Source: JARRQB01 sp965368585
GTDB taxonomy: Bacteria; Pseudomonadota; Gammaproteobacteria; Chromatiales; Chromatiaceae
Length of the DNA: 15,438 bases
Assembly (NCBI GenBank): GCA_965368585.1
Contig: CBDUNM010000125.1
Span: 1 to 15,438, forward strand
Reading direction: 5' to 3'
Part shown: one piece after another, positions 1 through 5,658 of the stretch
Layout: every line of letters starts with the position of its first letter
Position numbering within the stretch: the first letter of the stretch is position 1
Notes under the pieces: generated by a model
Told to the model about the DNA's origin: nothing
Database searches by the model: none
Seen by the model: the letters and a program-made list of their open reading frames with translations, nothing else
Program-made: the position numbers and the translations under genes

Positions 1-71
1 GGGCGAGAGGATTCGAACCTCCGACCCCCACAACCCCATTGTGGTGCGCTACCAGCCTGCGCTACGCTCCG
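1..71 (-). tRNA. tRNA-Pro, anticodon GGG, 3' end cut by window edge
   Basis: Read on the minus strand, this folds as a proline tRNA. The D arm is GCGC/GCGC. The anticodon stem is CCACA/TGTGG with loop ATGGGGT, placing anticodon GGG at 37-35. The variable region is GGGTC, and the T arm is GGAGG, TTCGAAT, CCTCT. It reads CCN proline codons, chiefly CCC and CCU. The last two acceptor bases, the discriminator and any encoded CCA lie outside the window. One oddity: with the 5' strand CGGAGCG and the visible 3' strand CGCCC, position 4 (A) faces position 69 (C), a mismatch inside the acceptor stem. All other visible pairs are sound. It follows the merR gene in the same direction, as in other gammaproteobacteria, but has its own promoter. 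Confidence 0.93.
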
Positions 72-82
72 AAGAATCGCGA

Positions 83-111
83 ATGCTAGACACCCGCGAC
101 CCGGTTGTCAA
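83..111 (-). promoter_or_regulatory. sigma70-type promoter of the tRNA-Pro gene
   Basis: The minus strand carries a perfect -35 box TTGACA (111-106), a 17-bp spacer and a -10 box TAGCAT (88-83). The tRNA 5' end lies 11 bases downstream of the -10 box, so transcription would begin a few bases before the mature tRNA. The bases after the -10 box (TCGCGA) are fairly GC-rich. GC-rich discriminators are typical of stable-RNA promoters under stringent control; that they act this way here is inference. This promoter occupies most of the 58-base gap between merR and the tRNA. Confidence 0.72.
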
Positions 112-129
112 CGAACAGCGCCCGGGCGA

Positions 130-486
130 CTACTTGAGGATGGCCAGGATCTCTTCCAGTTCCACCCTGAGTTGGCGGATGATCTGCTGACTCTGGTTGA
201 CGTCCTGCTTGGCGTGTTCGCCCGACAGCTGCTGCCTGGCGCCGCCGATGGTAAATCCCTGTTCGTACAACAGGCTCCGGATCTGCCGGATCATCATCAC
301 ATCGTGTCGTTGGTAGTAACGACGATTGCCGCGCCGCTTCACCGGCTTGAGTTGGGGAAATTCCTGCTCCCAATACCGCAGCACATGCGGCTTGACCTGG
401 CACAGTTCGCTGACCTCACCGATGGTGAAGTAGCGCTTGCTCGGAATCGCGGGAAGGTCGATGTTACTGCTGTTGGGATCCAGCAT
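130..486 (-). CDS. MerR-family transcriptional regulator downstream of ihfA
   Basis: A 118-residue protein with a MerR-type winged helix-turn-helix at about residues 19-85. Visible parts are YFTIGEVSELCQVKPHVLRY, the wing region RRGNRRYY, and IRSLLYEQGFTIGGARQQL. The C-terminal stretch (about 93-118) is hydrophilic and heptad-like, consistent with the dimerising coiled coil of the family. No cysteine-rich metal site or large effector domain follows, so the ligand, if any, is unknown. It resembles the conserved small MerR protein found after ihfA in many gammaproteobacteria. The start ATG lies inside the end of ihfA (23-bp overlap), and AGGG sits 9 bases upstream of it, which suggests co-expression with ihfA. 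The target genes cannot be read from the sequence. Confidence 0.9.
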   Translation of the reverse strand: MLDPNSSNIDLPAIPSKRYFTIGEVSELCQVKPHVLRYWEQEFPQLKPVKRRGNRRYYQRHDVMMIRQIRSLLYEQGFTIGGARQQLSGEHAKQDVNQSQQIIRQLRVELEEILAILK

Positions 487-766
487 ATGCCTCTACCCTA
501 GCTTTTAATTTTTGTCCGGGCCTGAACGTCACGACGCGCCGTGCCGTAATCGGGATCTCTTCACCGGTCTTGGGATTGCGACCCGGGCGCTGTTTCTTTT
601 CCCGTAGGTCGAAATTGCCGAAACCGGACAGCTTCACCTGGCGGCCGTCTTCCAGCGCCAAGCGTACCTCCTCGAAAAACATCTCCACCATGTCCTTCGC
701 TTCGCGCTTGTTGAGCCCAAGTTCTTCGAATAACTTCTCGGCCATATCGGCCTTGGTCAATGCCAT
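464..766 (-). CDS. ihfA: Integration host factor subunit alpha
   Basis: A 100-residue DNA-bending protein of the HU/IHF family, matching the usual IHF-alpha length. IHF is a heterodimer with IHF-beta (not in this window). It binds specific sites and bends DNA sharply in recombination, replication and promoter architecture. The N-terminal MALTKADMAEKLFEELGLNK and the DNA-binding arm GRNPKTGEEIPI, with its intercalating proline, are clear. The core GFGNFDLREKKQRPG is also typical of IHF-alpha rather than HU. It starts 6 bases after the pheT stop, and the pheT-ihfA order is the classic gammaproteobacterial one. Its 3' end overlaps the merR start. It probably shares the pheST transcript; no separate promoter was recognised. 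Confidence 0.97.
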   Translation of the reverse strand: MALTKADMAEKLFEELGLNKREAKDMVEMFFEEVRLALEDGRQVKLSGFGNFDLREKKQRPGRNPKTGEEIPITARRVVTFRPGQKLKARVEAYAGSQQQ

Positions 767-772
767 CGCAAA

Positions 773-3151
773 CTAATCTCTCAATTTAGCGGACAATTCG
801 GACCCCAGCGCGGTCAATATCGCAACTGTGGCGTGTTCGACTTCCTGTTCCGTAAGAGTGTGAGAAGATTCCTGTAAAATCAAGCCCAAAGCAAGACTTT
901 TTAGACTGGAATCTATCTTTTCCCCCGTATATACGTCGAATAACCTGATGTCACGGACAATACTGGGCGCGGCGCGGCGTACGCAATCGCGCACCGCGGC
1001 GAAACTGACCGACCGGTCGACCACGAGCGCGAGGTCGCGACGAATCGCGGGGAATTTGGACAGCGGCGTGAATGCGGGGAGTGTGCCTGCCTCCAGTTGG
1101 CTGACGAAAAGCTCAAACAGATACACCTCGCCCGGCAATTCCAGCGCGGATTTGACCGCCGGGTGCAGCGCACCCATGAAGCCGACCGTCGCCCCGTGGC
1201 GTTGTATAACGGCACTCTGGCCCGGGTGCAAGACCGCATGTTCGGCGGCGGCGAAGTCGAACGTCTCGTCGTCACCGACCTGCCCCAGCACCGCTTCGAC
1301 ATCCGCCTTGAGATCGTAGAAATCGACCGCGCGCGCCGGCGCGCCCCACTGTTCCGCACCGACGGCGCCGTACGCGACACCTGAAAGACACGGTTCTTGT
1401 TTTAATTCAGTAGCGTGTAAATCAAACCTAAGACCTGACTCGAATATTCTGACGCGCTCCTGCTGGCGCGCCAAATTGTACTTCAGGGTCGTCAGCAGAC
1501 CCGGCCAGAGACTGGCGCGCATCACGGCCATGTCGGATGAAATCGGATTCGCCAGGGTGATCGGCTGGGCGACCGGCGTTACGATCCGCGCCATCTCGGG
1601 ACTGATAAAGCTGTACGAGATCGTCTCCTGAAAGTCGCGATCGACCAGCGTCTGCTTGGCGCGCTGCAGACTGAAGCCAGCTTCCGGGGTGGCGACAATG
1701 GACACGGGAGCCGAGGTGAGGCTTTCCGGAATCCGCGCGTAGCCGTAGATGCGACCGATCTCTTCGATCAGATCCACCTCGATTGCGATGTCGAACCGGG
1801 CGCTGGGCGCGGTCACGTCCCAACCGTCATCCGCCGGACCGATCCGCATGCCGAGGCGGGTGAGGATATCTTCAATCCGCGCGTCGTCGATGTCCACGCC
1901 GAGCACCCGGCCGACACGCTCGCGCCGCAAGCGCACCGGGCGCGGCTCGGGCAGATGTTCGGCCGATGACGCGGCGACGACCGGGCCCGGCTGCCCGCCC
2001 ACGATGTCCAGCAGCAATGAGGTCGCGCGCTCCAGTGCCGTGACTTGCAAGCCGGGGTCCACACCGCGTTCGAAACGGTGCGAGGAGTCGGTATGCAGGC
2101 CGTAGCTGCGGGCCTTGCCGGCCAAGGCCAGCGGCGCGAAGAAGGCCGATTCCAGCAGGATGTCCCGCGTTGTATCGGTGACCCCGGATTTATCGCCGCC
2201 CATGATGCCCGCCAGGGCCAGGGGGCCGCCGGCATCGGCGATCACGAGGCTATCGGGTCGCAGTTCCAACTCGCTGCCGTCGAGTAGCGCCAATGTTTCG
2301 CCGGCGCGCGCCATGCGCACCTGTATGCCTTCGCGCAACCGGTTCAAATCGAACCCGTGCATGGGCTGGCCGAGTTCCAACATGACGTAGTTGGTGACAT
2401 CCACCACCGGGCTGATCGCGCGAACGCCGCTGCGGCGCAGGCGCTCGACCATCCATTGCGGGGTGCCGGCCGCGGCATCGATGTTGCGTACGACCCGGCA
2501 GGCGTAGTGCGGACAGGCCTGCGGCGCGAGCACGTTCACCGCAAATCGGTCTTCCAGCGCCGCGGGTACGGCCGGTATCCGGGGCGGTGTGACCGGTTCG
2601 CGATTGATCACGCCGACCTCGCGGGCAATACCGCCGACGCTCAGGCAATCGCCGCGGTCGGGCGTCAGGTCCACCTCGATGCAGGCATCGTCCAGCGCCA
2701 TGAATTCGCGGAGGTCGCGGCCGACCGGCGCGTCCGGGCTCAACGGCAGGATACCGTCCGACGACTCCGCCAGGCCCAATTCCGCCGCCGAGCAGATCAT
2801 TCCCAGGGATTGCACACCGCGCAGCTTGGCTTTCTTAATCTTGAAGTCGCCGGGCAGTCGCGCGCCGACTGTCGCAACCGGCACACGCATCCCCGCTGCC
2901 ACGTTGTTGGCGCCACACACGATCTGCAGCGGCCCGCCGGCACCGACGTTGACGGCACATACCGACAGCTTGTCCGCATCCGGGTGTTGCTCGCGCGTGA
3001 GCACCTCACCCACCACGACACCTTCGAACAGCGGCGCGGCCGGCTCGACCGAATCCACTTCCAGCCCCGCCATGCTCAGCTGATCGGCCAGTTCCTGCGT
3101 ACTGATCTGCGGATTCACCCACTCCCGCAACCAGGCTTCACTGAATCGCAT
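773..3151 (-). CDS. pheT: Phenylalanine--tRNA ligase beta subunit
   Basis: A 792-residue beta subunit of the alpha2-beta2 phenylalanyl-tRNA synthetase, close to the E. coli length of 795. It contributes tRNA binding and editing, while PheS holds the aminoacylation site. Visible parts in order are the N-terminal MRFSEAWLREWVNP, an EMAP-like tRNA-binding domain (about 39-150, with VCGANNVAAGMRVPVATVGA and SLGMICSAAELGL), B3/B4 editing-type sequence (HYACRVVRNID, ISPVVDVTNYVMLELGQPMH), a B5 region (RRERVGRVLGVDI) and a C-terminal ferredoxin-fold anticodon-binding domain (LSKFPAIRRDLALVVDRSVS). The frame stays open for 50 more codons upstream, into pheS. I chose ATG 3151 because family proteins start with this sequence and an AGGTGA ribosome binding site lies 7 bases upstream. 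It follows pheS by 25 bases. Confidence 0.97.
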   Translation of the reverse strand: MRFSEAWLREWVNPQISTQELADQLSMAGLEVDSVEPAAPLFEGVVVGEVLTREQHPDADKLSVCAVNVGAGGPLQIVCGANNVAAGMRVPVATVGARLPGDFKIKKAKLRGVQSLGMICSAAELGLAESSDGILPLSPDAPVGRDLREFMALDDACIEVDLTPDRGDCLSVGGIAREVGVINREPVTPPRIPAVPAALEDRFAVNVLAPQACPHYACRVVRNIDAAAGTPQWMVERLRRSGVRAISPVVDVTNYVMLELGQPMHGFDLNRLREGIQVRMARAGETLALLDGSELELRPDSLVIADAGGPLALAGIMGGDKSGVTDTTRDILLESAFFAPLALAGKARSYGLHTDSSHRFERGVDPGLQVTALERATSLLLDIVGGQPGPVVAASSAEHLPEPRPVRLRRERVGRVLGVDIDDARIEDILTRLGMRIGPADDGWDVTAPSARFDIAIEVDLIEEIGRIYGYARIPESLTSAPVSIVATPEAGFSLQRAKQTLVDRDFQETISYSFISPEMARIVTPVAQPITLANPISSDMAVMRASLWPGLLTTLKYNLARQQERVRIFESGLRFDLHATELKQEPCLSGVAYGAVGAEQWGAPARAVDFYDLKADVEAVLGQVGDDETFDFAAAEHAVLHPGQSAVIQRHGATVGFMGALHPAVKSALELPGEVYLFELFVSQLEAGTLPAFTPLSKFPAIRRDLALVVDRSVSFAAVRDCVRRAAPSIVRDIRLFDVYTGEKIDSSLKSLALGLILQESSHTLTEQEVEHATVAILTALGSELSAKLRD

Positions 3152-3158
3152 CTGAAAA

Positions 3159-3164
3159 TCACCT
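3159..3164 (-). promoter_or_regulatory. Ribosome binding site that fixes the pheT start
   Basis: The minus strand reads AGGTGA followed by 7 bases and ATG (3151). This favours the 792-residue PheT over a longer reading that would begin inside pheS. Confidence 0.75.
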
Positions 3165-3176
3165 AATGTAGTTGGT

Positions 3177-4208
3177 TCAGGCGAACTGCCTGAGAAAACG
3201 CAGATCGTTGTCGAAGAACAGGCGCAAGTCGTCCACCCCGTAACGCAACATCGCCAGGCGCTCAACGCCCATGCCGAACGCGTAGCCGGTGTAGTGTTCA
3301 CCGTCGATGCCGACGTGCCTGAACACCTCAGGGTGAATCATCCCGCAGCCCAGTACTTCCAGCCAGCCGGTATGGCTGCACACCCGGCACCCCGCGCCGC
3401 CACACATGACACACTCCATGTCGACCTCCGCGGACGGTTCGGTAAAAGGGAAGTAAGACGGACGAAACCGGACCTTGAGTTCCTTTTCGAAGAACGCCTG
3501 CAAGAATGCGTGCAGAATGCCTTTCAGATCGGCGAAGGATACCCGTTCGTCGACCATGAACCCTTCGACCTGGTGGAACATCGGGGTATGGGTGAGATCG
3601 CTGTCGCAGCGGTAGACGCGGCCGGGCGCGATCACTTTCACCGGCGGCGTGGCGTCGCGCATGACGCGGATCTGCACCGGTGACGTGTGGGTGCGCAACA
3701 ACTTGCCGTCCGGAAAGTAAAAGGTGTCGTGCATGGCACGCGCGGGATGGTGGGAGGGGATATTGAGGGCTTCGAAATTGTGGTAGTCGTCCTCGATCTC
3801 CGGTCCCTCGGCGACGCTGAAACCGGCACTCGCGAAAATCGCCTCGATACGCATCAGCGTGCGCGTCACCGGGTGCAGGCCGCCCGGCCGCACGCCCCTG
3901 CCTGGCAGGGTCACGTCGATGCGCTCGGCGGACAGCTGCGCCTCGAGTTCGGCCTGCTCCAGGGCCATCCTGCGTGCCTCGATGTCCGCCTGCAACGCCT
4001 GTTTGGCCTTGTTGATCGCCTGACCGGCCTGCGGGCGCTGATCCGCCGGCAGTTTGCCCATTTGCTTCAGCTGCTGCGTGAACAAACCGCTCTTGCCCAG
4101 GTACTGCACGCGCACCTCATCCAGGGCGCGCAGGTCGGCTGCGGTCGACACTTGACCTTGCGCAGCGGTCAACAGCCCTTCGATCCCGGGCTCGGCGTCG
4201 GCTCCCAT
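3177..4208 (-). CDS. pheS: Phenylalanine--tRNA ligase alpha subunit
   Basis: A 343-residue catalytic alpha subunit (E. coli 327) that charges tRNA-Phe together with PheT. The N-terminal third is the coiled-coil arm (DEVRVQYLGKSGLFTQQLKQ). The class II catalytic core follows: GGLHPVTRTLMRIE, PEIEDDYHNFEALNIPSHHP, HTPMFHQVEGFMVDE, RFRPSYFPFTEPSAEVD and GMGVERLAMLRYGVDDLR. A Cys-rich insert, C266-V-M-C269 and C274-R-V-C277, precedes GWLEVLGCGM. It resembles a zinc knuckle found in many bacterial PheS proteins but absent from the E. coli one. The ATG at 4208 has GAGG upstream at normal distance. A U-tailed hairpin lies between rplT and this gene and probably controls it. Confidence 0.97.
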   Translation of the reverse strand: MGADAEPGIEGLLTAAQGQVSTAADLRALDEVRVQYLGKSGLFTQQLKQMGKLPADQRPQAGQAINKAKQALQADIEARRMALEQAELEAQLSAERIDVTLPGRGVRPGGLHPVTRTLMRIEAIFASAGFSVAEGPEIEDDYHNFEALNIPSHHPARAMHDTFYFPDGKLLRTHTSPVQIRVMRDATPPVKVIAPGRVYRCDSDLTHTPMFHQVEGFMVDERVSFADLKGILHAFLQAFFEKELKVRFRPSYFPFTEPSAEVDMECVMCGGAGCRVCSHTGWLEVLGCGMIHPEVFRHVGIDGEHYTGYAFGMGVERLAMLRYGVDDLRLFFDNDLRFLRQFA

Positions 4209-4246
4209 GGTGGTTCCTCGGTTGTGTTCCTTGATGATCTTGGAAG

Positions 4247-4283
4247 AAAAAAGGGGAAAGACCGGTGTGGGCCCTCCCCCTTC
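4247..4283 (-). terminator. Intrinsic terminator/attenuator before pheS
   Basis: On the minus strand AAGGGG (4282-4277) can pair with CCCCTT (4256-4251), enclosing 20 bases. A run of six T (4252-4247) follows directly. It sits in the 141-base gap between rplT and pheS, about 40 bases before the pheS start, where E. coli carries its pheST attenuator. An upstream hairpin (4327-4303) precedes it. I could not find a convincing short Phe-rich leader peptide with a stop codon, so the control mechanism is open. Confidence 0.6.
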
Positions 4284-4302
4284 GTAGCCATCGGGCGCGC
4301 CG

Positions 4303-4327
4303 CTTGGGCGCCATCGAGACGCCCAAG
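4303..4327 (-). repeat. Inverted repeat in the rplT-pheS gap
   Basis: A perfect 8-bp inverted repeat, CTTGGGCG and CGCCCAAG on the minus strand, with a 9-base loop. It ends 20 bases before the pheS attenuator hairpin. It has no T run of its own. It may be a leader-RNA hairpin; its role is inference. Confidence 0.5.
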
Positions 4328-4349
4328 ACGCGCGTAACCGGGTGACTCC

Positions 4350-4709
4350 CTAGCCGGCGAGGGCCGACTTGGCCTGCTCGGCGAGCTTTGCGAACGCCGG
4401 CATATCATGCACCGCCAGGTCGGCCAGCATCTTGCGGTCGACTTCGATACCGGCCTTGTTCAAGCCGTCCATGAACCGGCTGTAAGACATATCGCACATG
4501 CGCGCCGCTGCATTGATGCGCTGAATCCACAGCGCGCGAAACTGGCGCTTCTTCTGACGGCGGTCACGGTAAGCGTACTGTCCGGCCTTGATAACGGCCT
4601 GCTTGGCGACCCGGTATACGGTGCTGCGGGCCCCGTAGTAGCCTCTGGCCTGTTTGAGAATCTTCTTGTGTTTGGCGTGCGCCTGCACGCCGCGTTTTAC
4701 ACGTGGCAT
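4350..4709 (-). CDS. rplT: 50S ribosomal protein L20
   Basis: A 119-residue protein (E. coli 118) that binds 23S rRNA and is needed early in large-subunit assembly. The sequence begins MPRVKRGVQAHAKHKKILKQ and continues with the conserved ARGYYGARSTVYRVAKQAV, YRDRRQKKRQFRALWIQRIN and YSRFMDGLNKAGIEVDRKML. The N-terminal third is very basic, as in all L20 proteins. In E. coli, L20 represses the rpmI-rplT part of the operon by binding its mRNA upstream of rpmI. That same interval here (4924-5051) is rich in potential hairpins. It starts 19 bases after the rpmI stop, with GGGAGA as ribosome binding site. Confidence 0.98.
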   Translation of the reverse strand: MPRVKRGVQAHAKHKKILKQARGYYGARSTVYRVAKQAVIKAGQYAYRDRRQKKRQFRALWIQRINAAARMCDMSYSRFMDGLNKAGIEVDRKMLADLAVHDMPAFAKLAEQAKSALAG

Positions 4710-4728
4710 CTTGTCGCTCTCCCGTCGA

Positions 4729-4923
4729 TCAGGCGTAAGGAATCATGCGACGGGCAACTGCCACGTCGGATTTGTGAAGCGTCGACGGCGAGCGCAAATG
4801 GCGCTTCCGCTTGGTGCTCTTCTTGGTCAGGATATGACGACGATGCGATTGCGCGCGTTTGAAACCGCCGGCGGTTTTCGTGAACCGCTTGGCCGCGCCC
4901 CGGTTGGTTTTGATTTTCGGCAT
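4729..4923 (-). CDS. rpmI: 50S ribosomal protein L35
   Basis: A 64-residue ribosomal protein of the large subunit, within one residue of the usual length. The sequence starts MPKIKTNRGAAKRFTKTAGG and carries FKRAQSHRRHILTKKSTKRKR and the C-terminal DVAVARRMIPY typical of L35. GAGG eight bases before the ATG is the likely ribosome binding site. It lies between infC and rplT, its invariant place in bacteria. It is probably translated in step with rplT and repressed by L20, as known in E. coli. Confidence 0.98.
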   Translation of the reverse strand: MPKIKTNRGAAKRFTKTAGGFKRAQSHRRHILTKKSTKRKRHLRSPSTLHKSDVAVARRMIPYA

Positions 4924-4952
4924 TTTTTATTCCTCAATGTGACTGCTACACG

Positions 4953-5016
4953 AATGAGCGACCCAGGCAATGCCTTTGGCCCGATCGCTCGGCCTTGCGC
5001 GAATCGATTCGCGCAA
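4953..5016 (-). promoter_or_regulatory. Structured infC-rpmI leader, candidate L20 operator
   Basis: The 128-base gap between infC and rpmI holds three foldable elements on the minus strand. First is a perfect 22-base palindrome (5016-4995) with arms TTGCGCGAATC/GATTCGCGCAA. Second is a hairpin CCGA-GCGA-TCGG with a GNRA-type tetraloop and a bulged outer stem (about 4993-4977). Third is a short AGGC/GCCT stem (about 4975-4965). None is followed by a T run. In E. coli the L20 repressor site lies in this interval. That these hairpins are the equivalent is inference. Confidence 0.4.
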
Positions 5017-5051
5017 ATTAATAATTCAACTGCTCGCGCACCGTGCCGCGG

Positions 5052-5573
5052 CTAATGCTTCTTCGGTGCGAGTACCATTATCATCTGCCGCCCTTCCATC
5101 ATGGGCTGTTGTTCGACGAGCGCGATCTCCGCCAGATCGGCCTCGACACGCTTCAGCATCGCCAGCCCCAATTCGCGATGCGCGTGCTCCCGGCCGCGAA
5201 ACCGCATGGTTACCTTGGCCTTGTCGCCGTCTTCGAGAAAGCGATGCAGATTTCTCAATTTGACGTTGTAGTCACCTTGGTCGGTACCCGGCCGGAATTT
5301 GATTTCCTTGACTTGCACTTGTTTTTGTTTTTTCTTCGCCGCCGCCTTTTCCTTCTTCTGATCGAAGATGAACTTGCCGTAATTCATTAAACGGCAAACG
5401 GGCGGTTCCGCGTTGGGTGAGATCTCAACCAGGTCGAGTCCGGATTCCGTTGCCGCCTCCAGCGCGGCTTGGATCGAAACGACTCCAACCTGTTCCCCCT
5501 CCGCGTCGATAAGGCGGACTTCGGGCACCGTAATGTCTTCGTTGATACGGTTCCGTTTGTCTAGTTTGGCGAT
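5052..5573 (-). CDS. infC: Translation initiation factor IF-3, AUC start
   Basis: A 173-residue IF3 (E. coli 180) that keeps 30S subunits free and checks the start codon-initiator tRNA pairing. Conserved parts are VEISPNAEPPVCRLMNYGKF, the lysine-rich linker KKEKAAAKKKQKQVQVKEIK, FRPGTDQGDYNVKLRNL, AKVTMRFRGREHAHRELGL and the C-terminal GRQMIMVLAPKKH. The first ordinary start is GTG at 5528, but that would drop the conserved NRINEDI stretch. Upstream in frame the sequence reads (I)AKLDKRNRINEDITVPEVRL back to ATC at 5573, and an in-frame TAG lies two codons before it. GGAGGA ends 7 bases before this ATC. An AUC start fits the known use of AUU for infC in E. coli, where IF3 represses its own synthesis by rejecting the odd codon. 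The start is inferred, not proven. Confidence 0.95.
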   Translation of the reverse strand: MAKLDKRNRINEDITVPEVRLIDAEGEQVGVVSIQAALEAATESGLDLVEISPNAEPPVCRLMNYGKFIFDQKKEKAAAKKKQKQVQVKEIKFRPGTDQGDYNVKLRNLHRFLEDGDKAKVTMRFRGREHAHRELGLAMLKRVEADLAEIALVEQQPMMEGRQMIMVLAPKKH

Positions 5574-5580
5574 AGCCTAT

Positions 5581-5586
5581 TCCTCC
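5581..5586 (-). promoter_or_regulatory. Strong ribosome binding site of infC
   Basis: GGAGGA on the minus strand is followed by 7 bases and the ATC codon at 5573. No ATG, GTG or TTG in the IF3 frame lies at a proper distance. This supports ATC as the start. Confidence 0.75.
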
Positions 5587-5599
5587 AAATAAAATGCAG

Positions 5600-5648
5600 A
5601 AAAGCCCGCCGGGCAAAGTTCAACCTCAATGTGTTGTCACCTTGCCCG
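5600..5648 (-). promoter_or_regulatory. Two competing hairpins between thrS and infC
   Basis: On the minus strand CGGGCAAGG (5648-5640) can pair with CTTTGCCCG (5618-5610): 9 pairs including one G-U, with a 21-base loop. The second arm overlaps GCCC (5614-5611), which can instead pair with GGGC (5607-5604), followed by TTTT. The two folds exclude each other, as in antiterminator/terminator switches. The second stem is only 4 bp, so it may be a weak pause or processing site rather than a terminator. Confidence 0.35.
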
Positions 5649-5658
5649 CACAAGCTGG

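Noticed and set aside
2357..3166. A 269-codon plus-strand frame inside pheT
   Set aside because: Antisense shadow of a well conserved gene, with no recognisable domain and no ribosome binding site.
3152..3301. N-terminal extension of PheT by 50 residues
   Set aside because: It is composed of pheS sequence read in another frame. The family start and the ribosome binding site both point to 3151.
4169..4408. A 79-codon frame between rplT and pheS with SFPFFLP
   Set aside because: It runs into both neighbouring genes without a dedicated start or stop, so it does not qualify as a PheM-like leader peptide.
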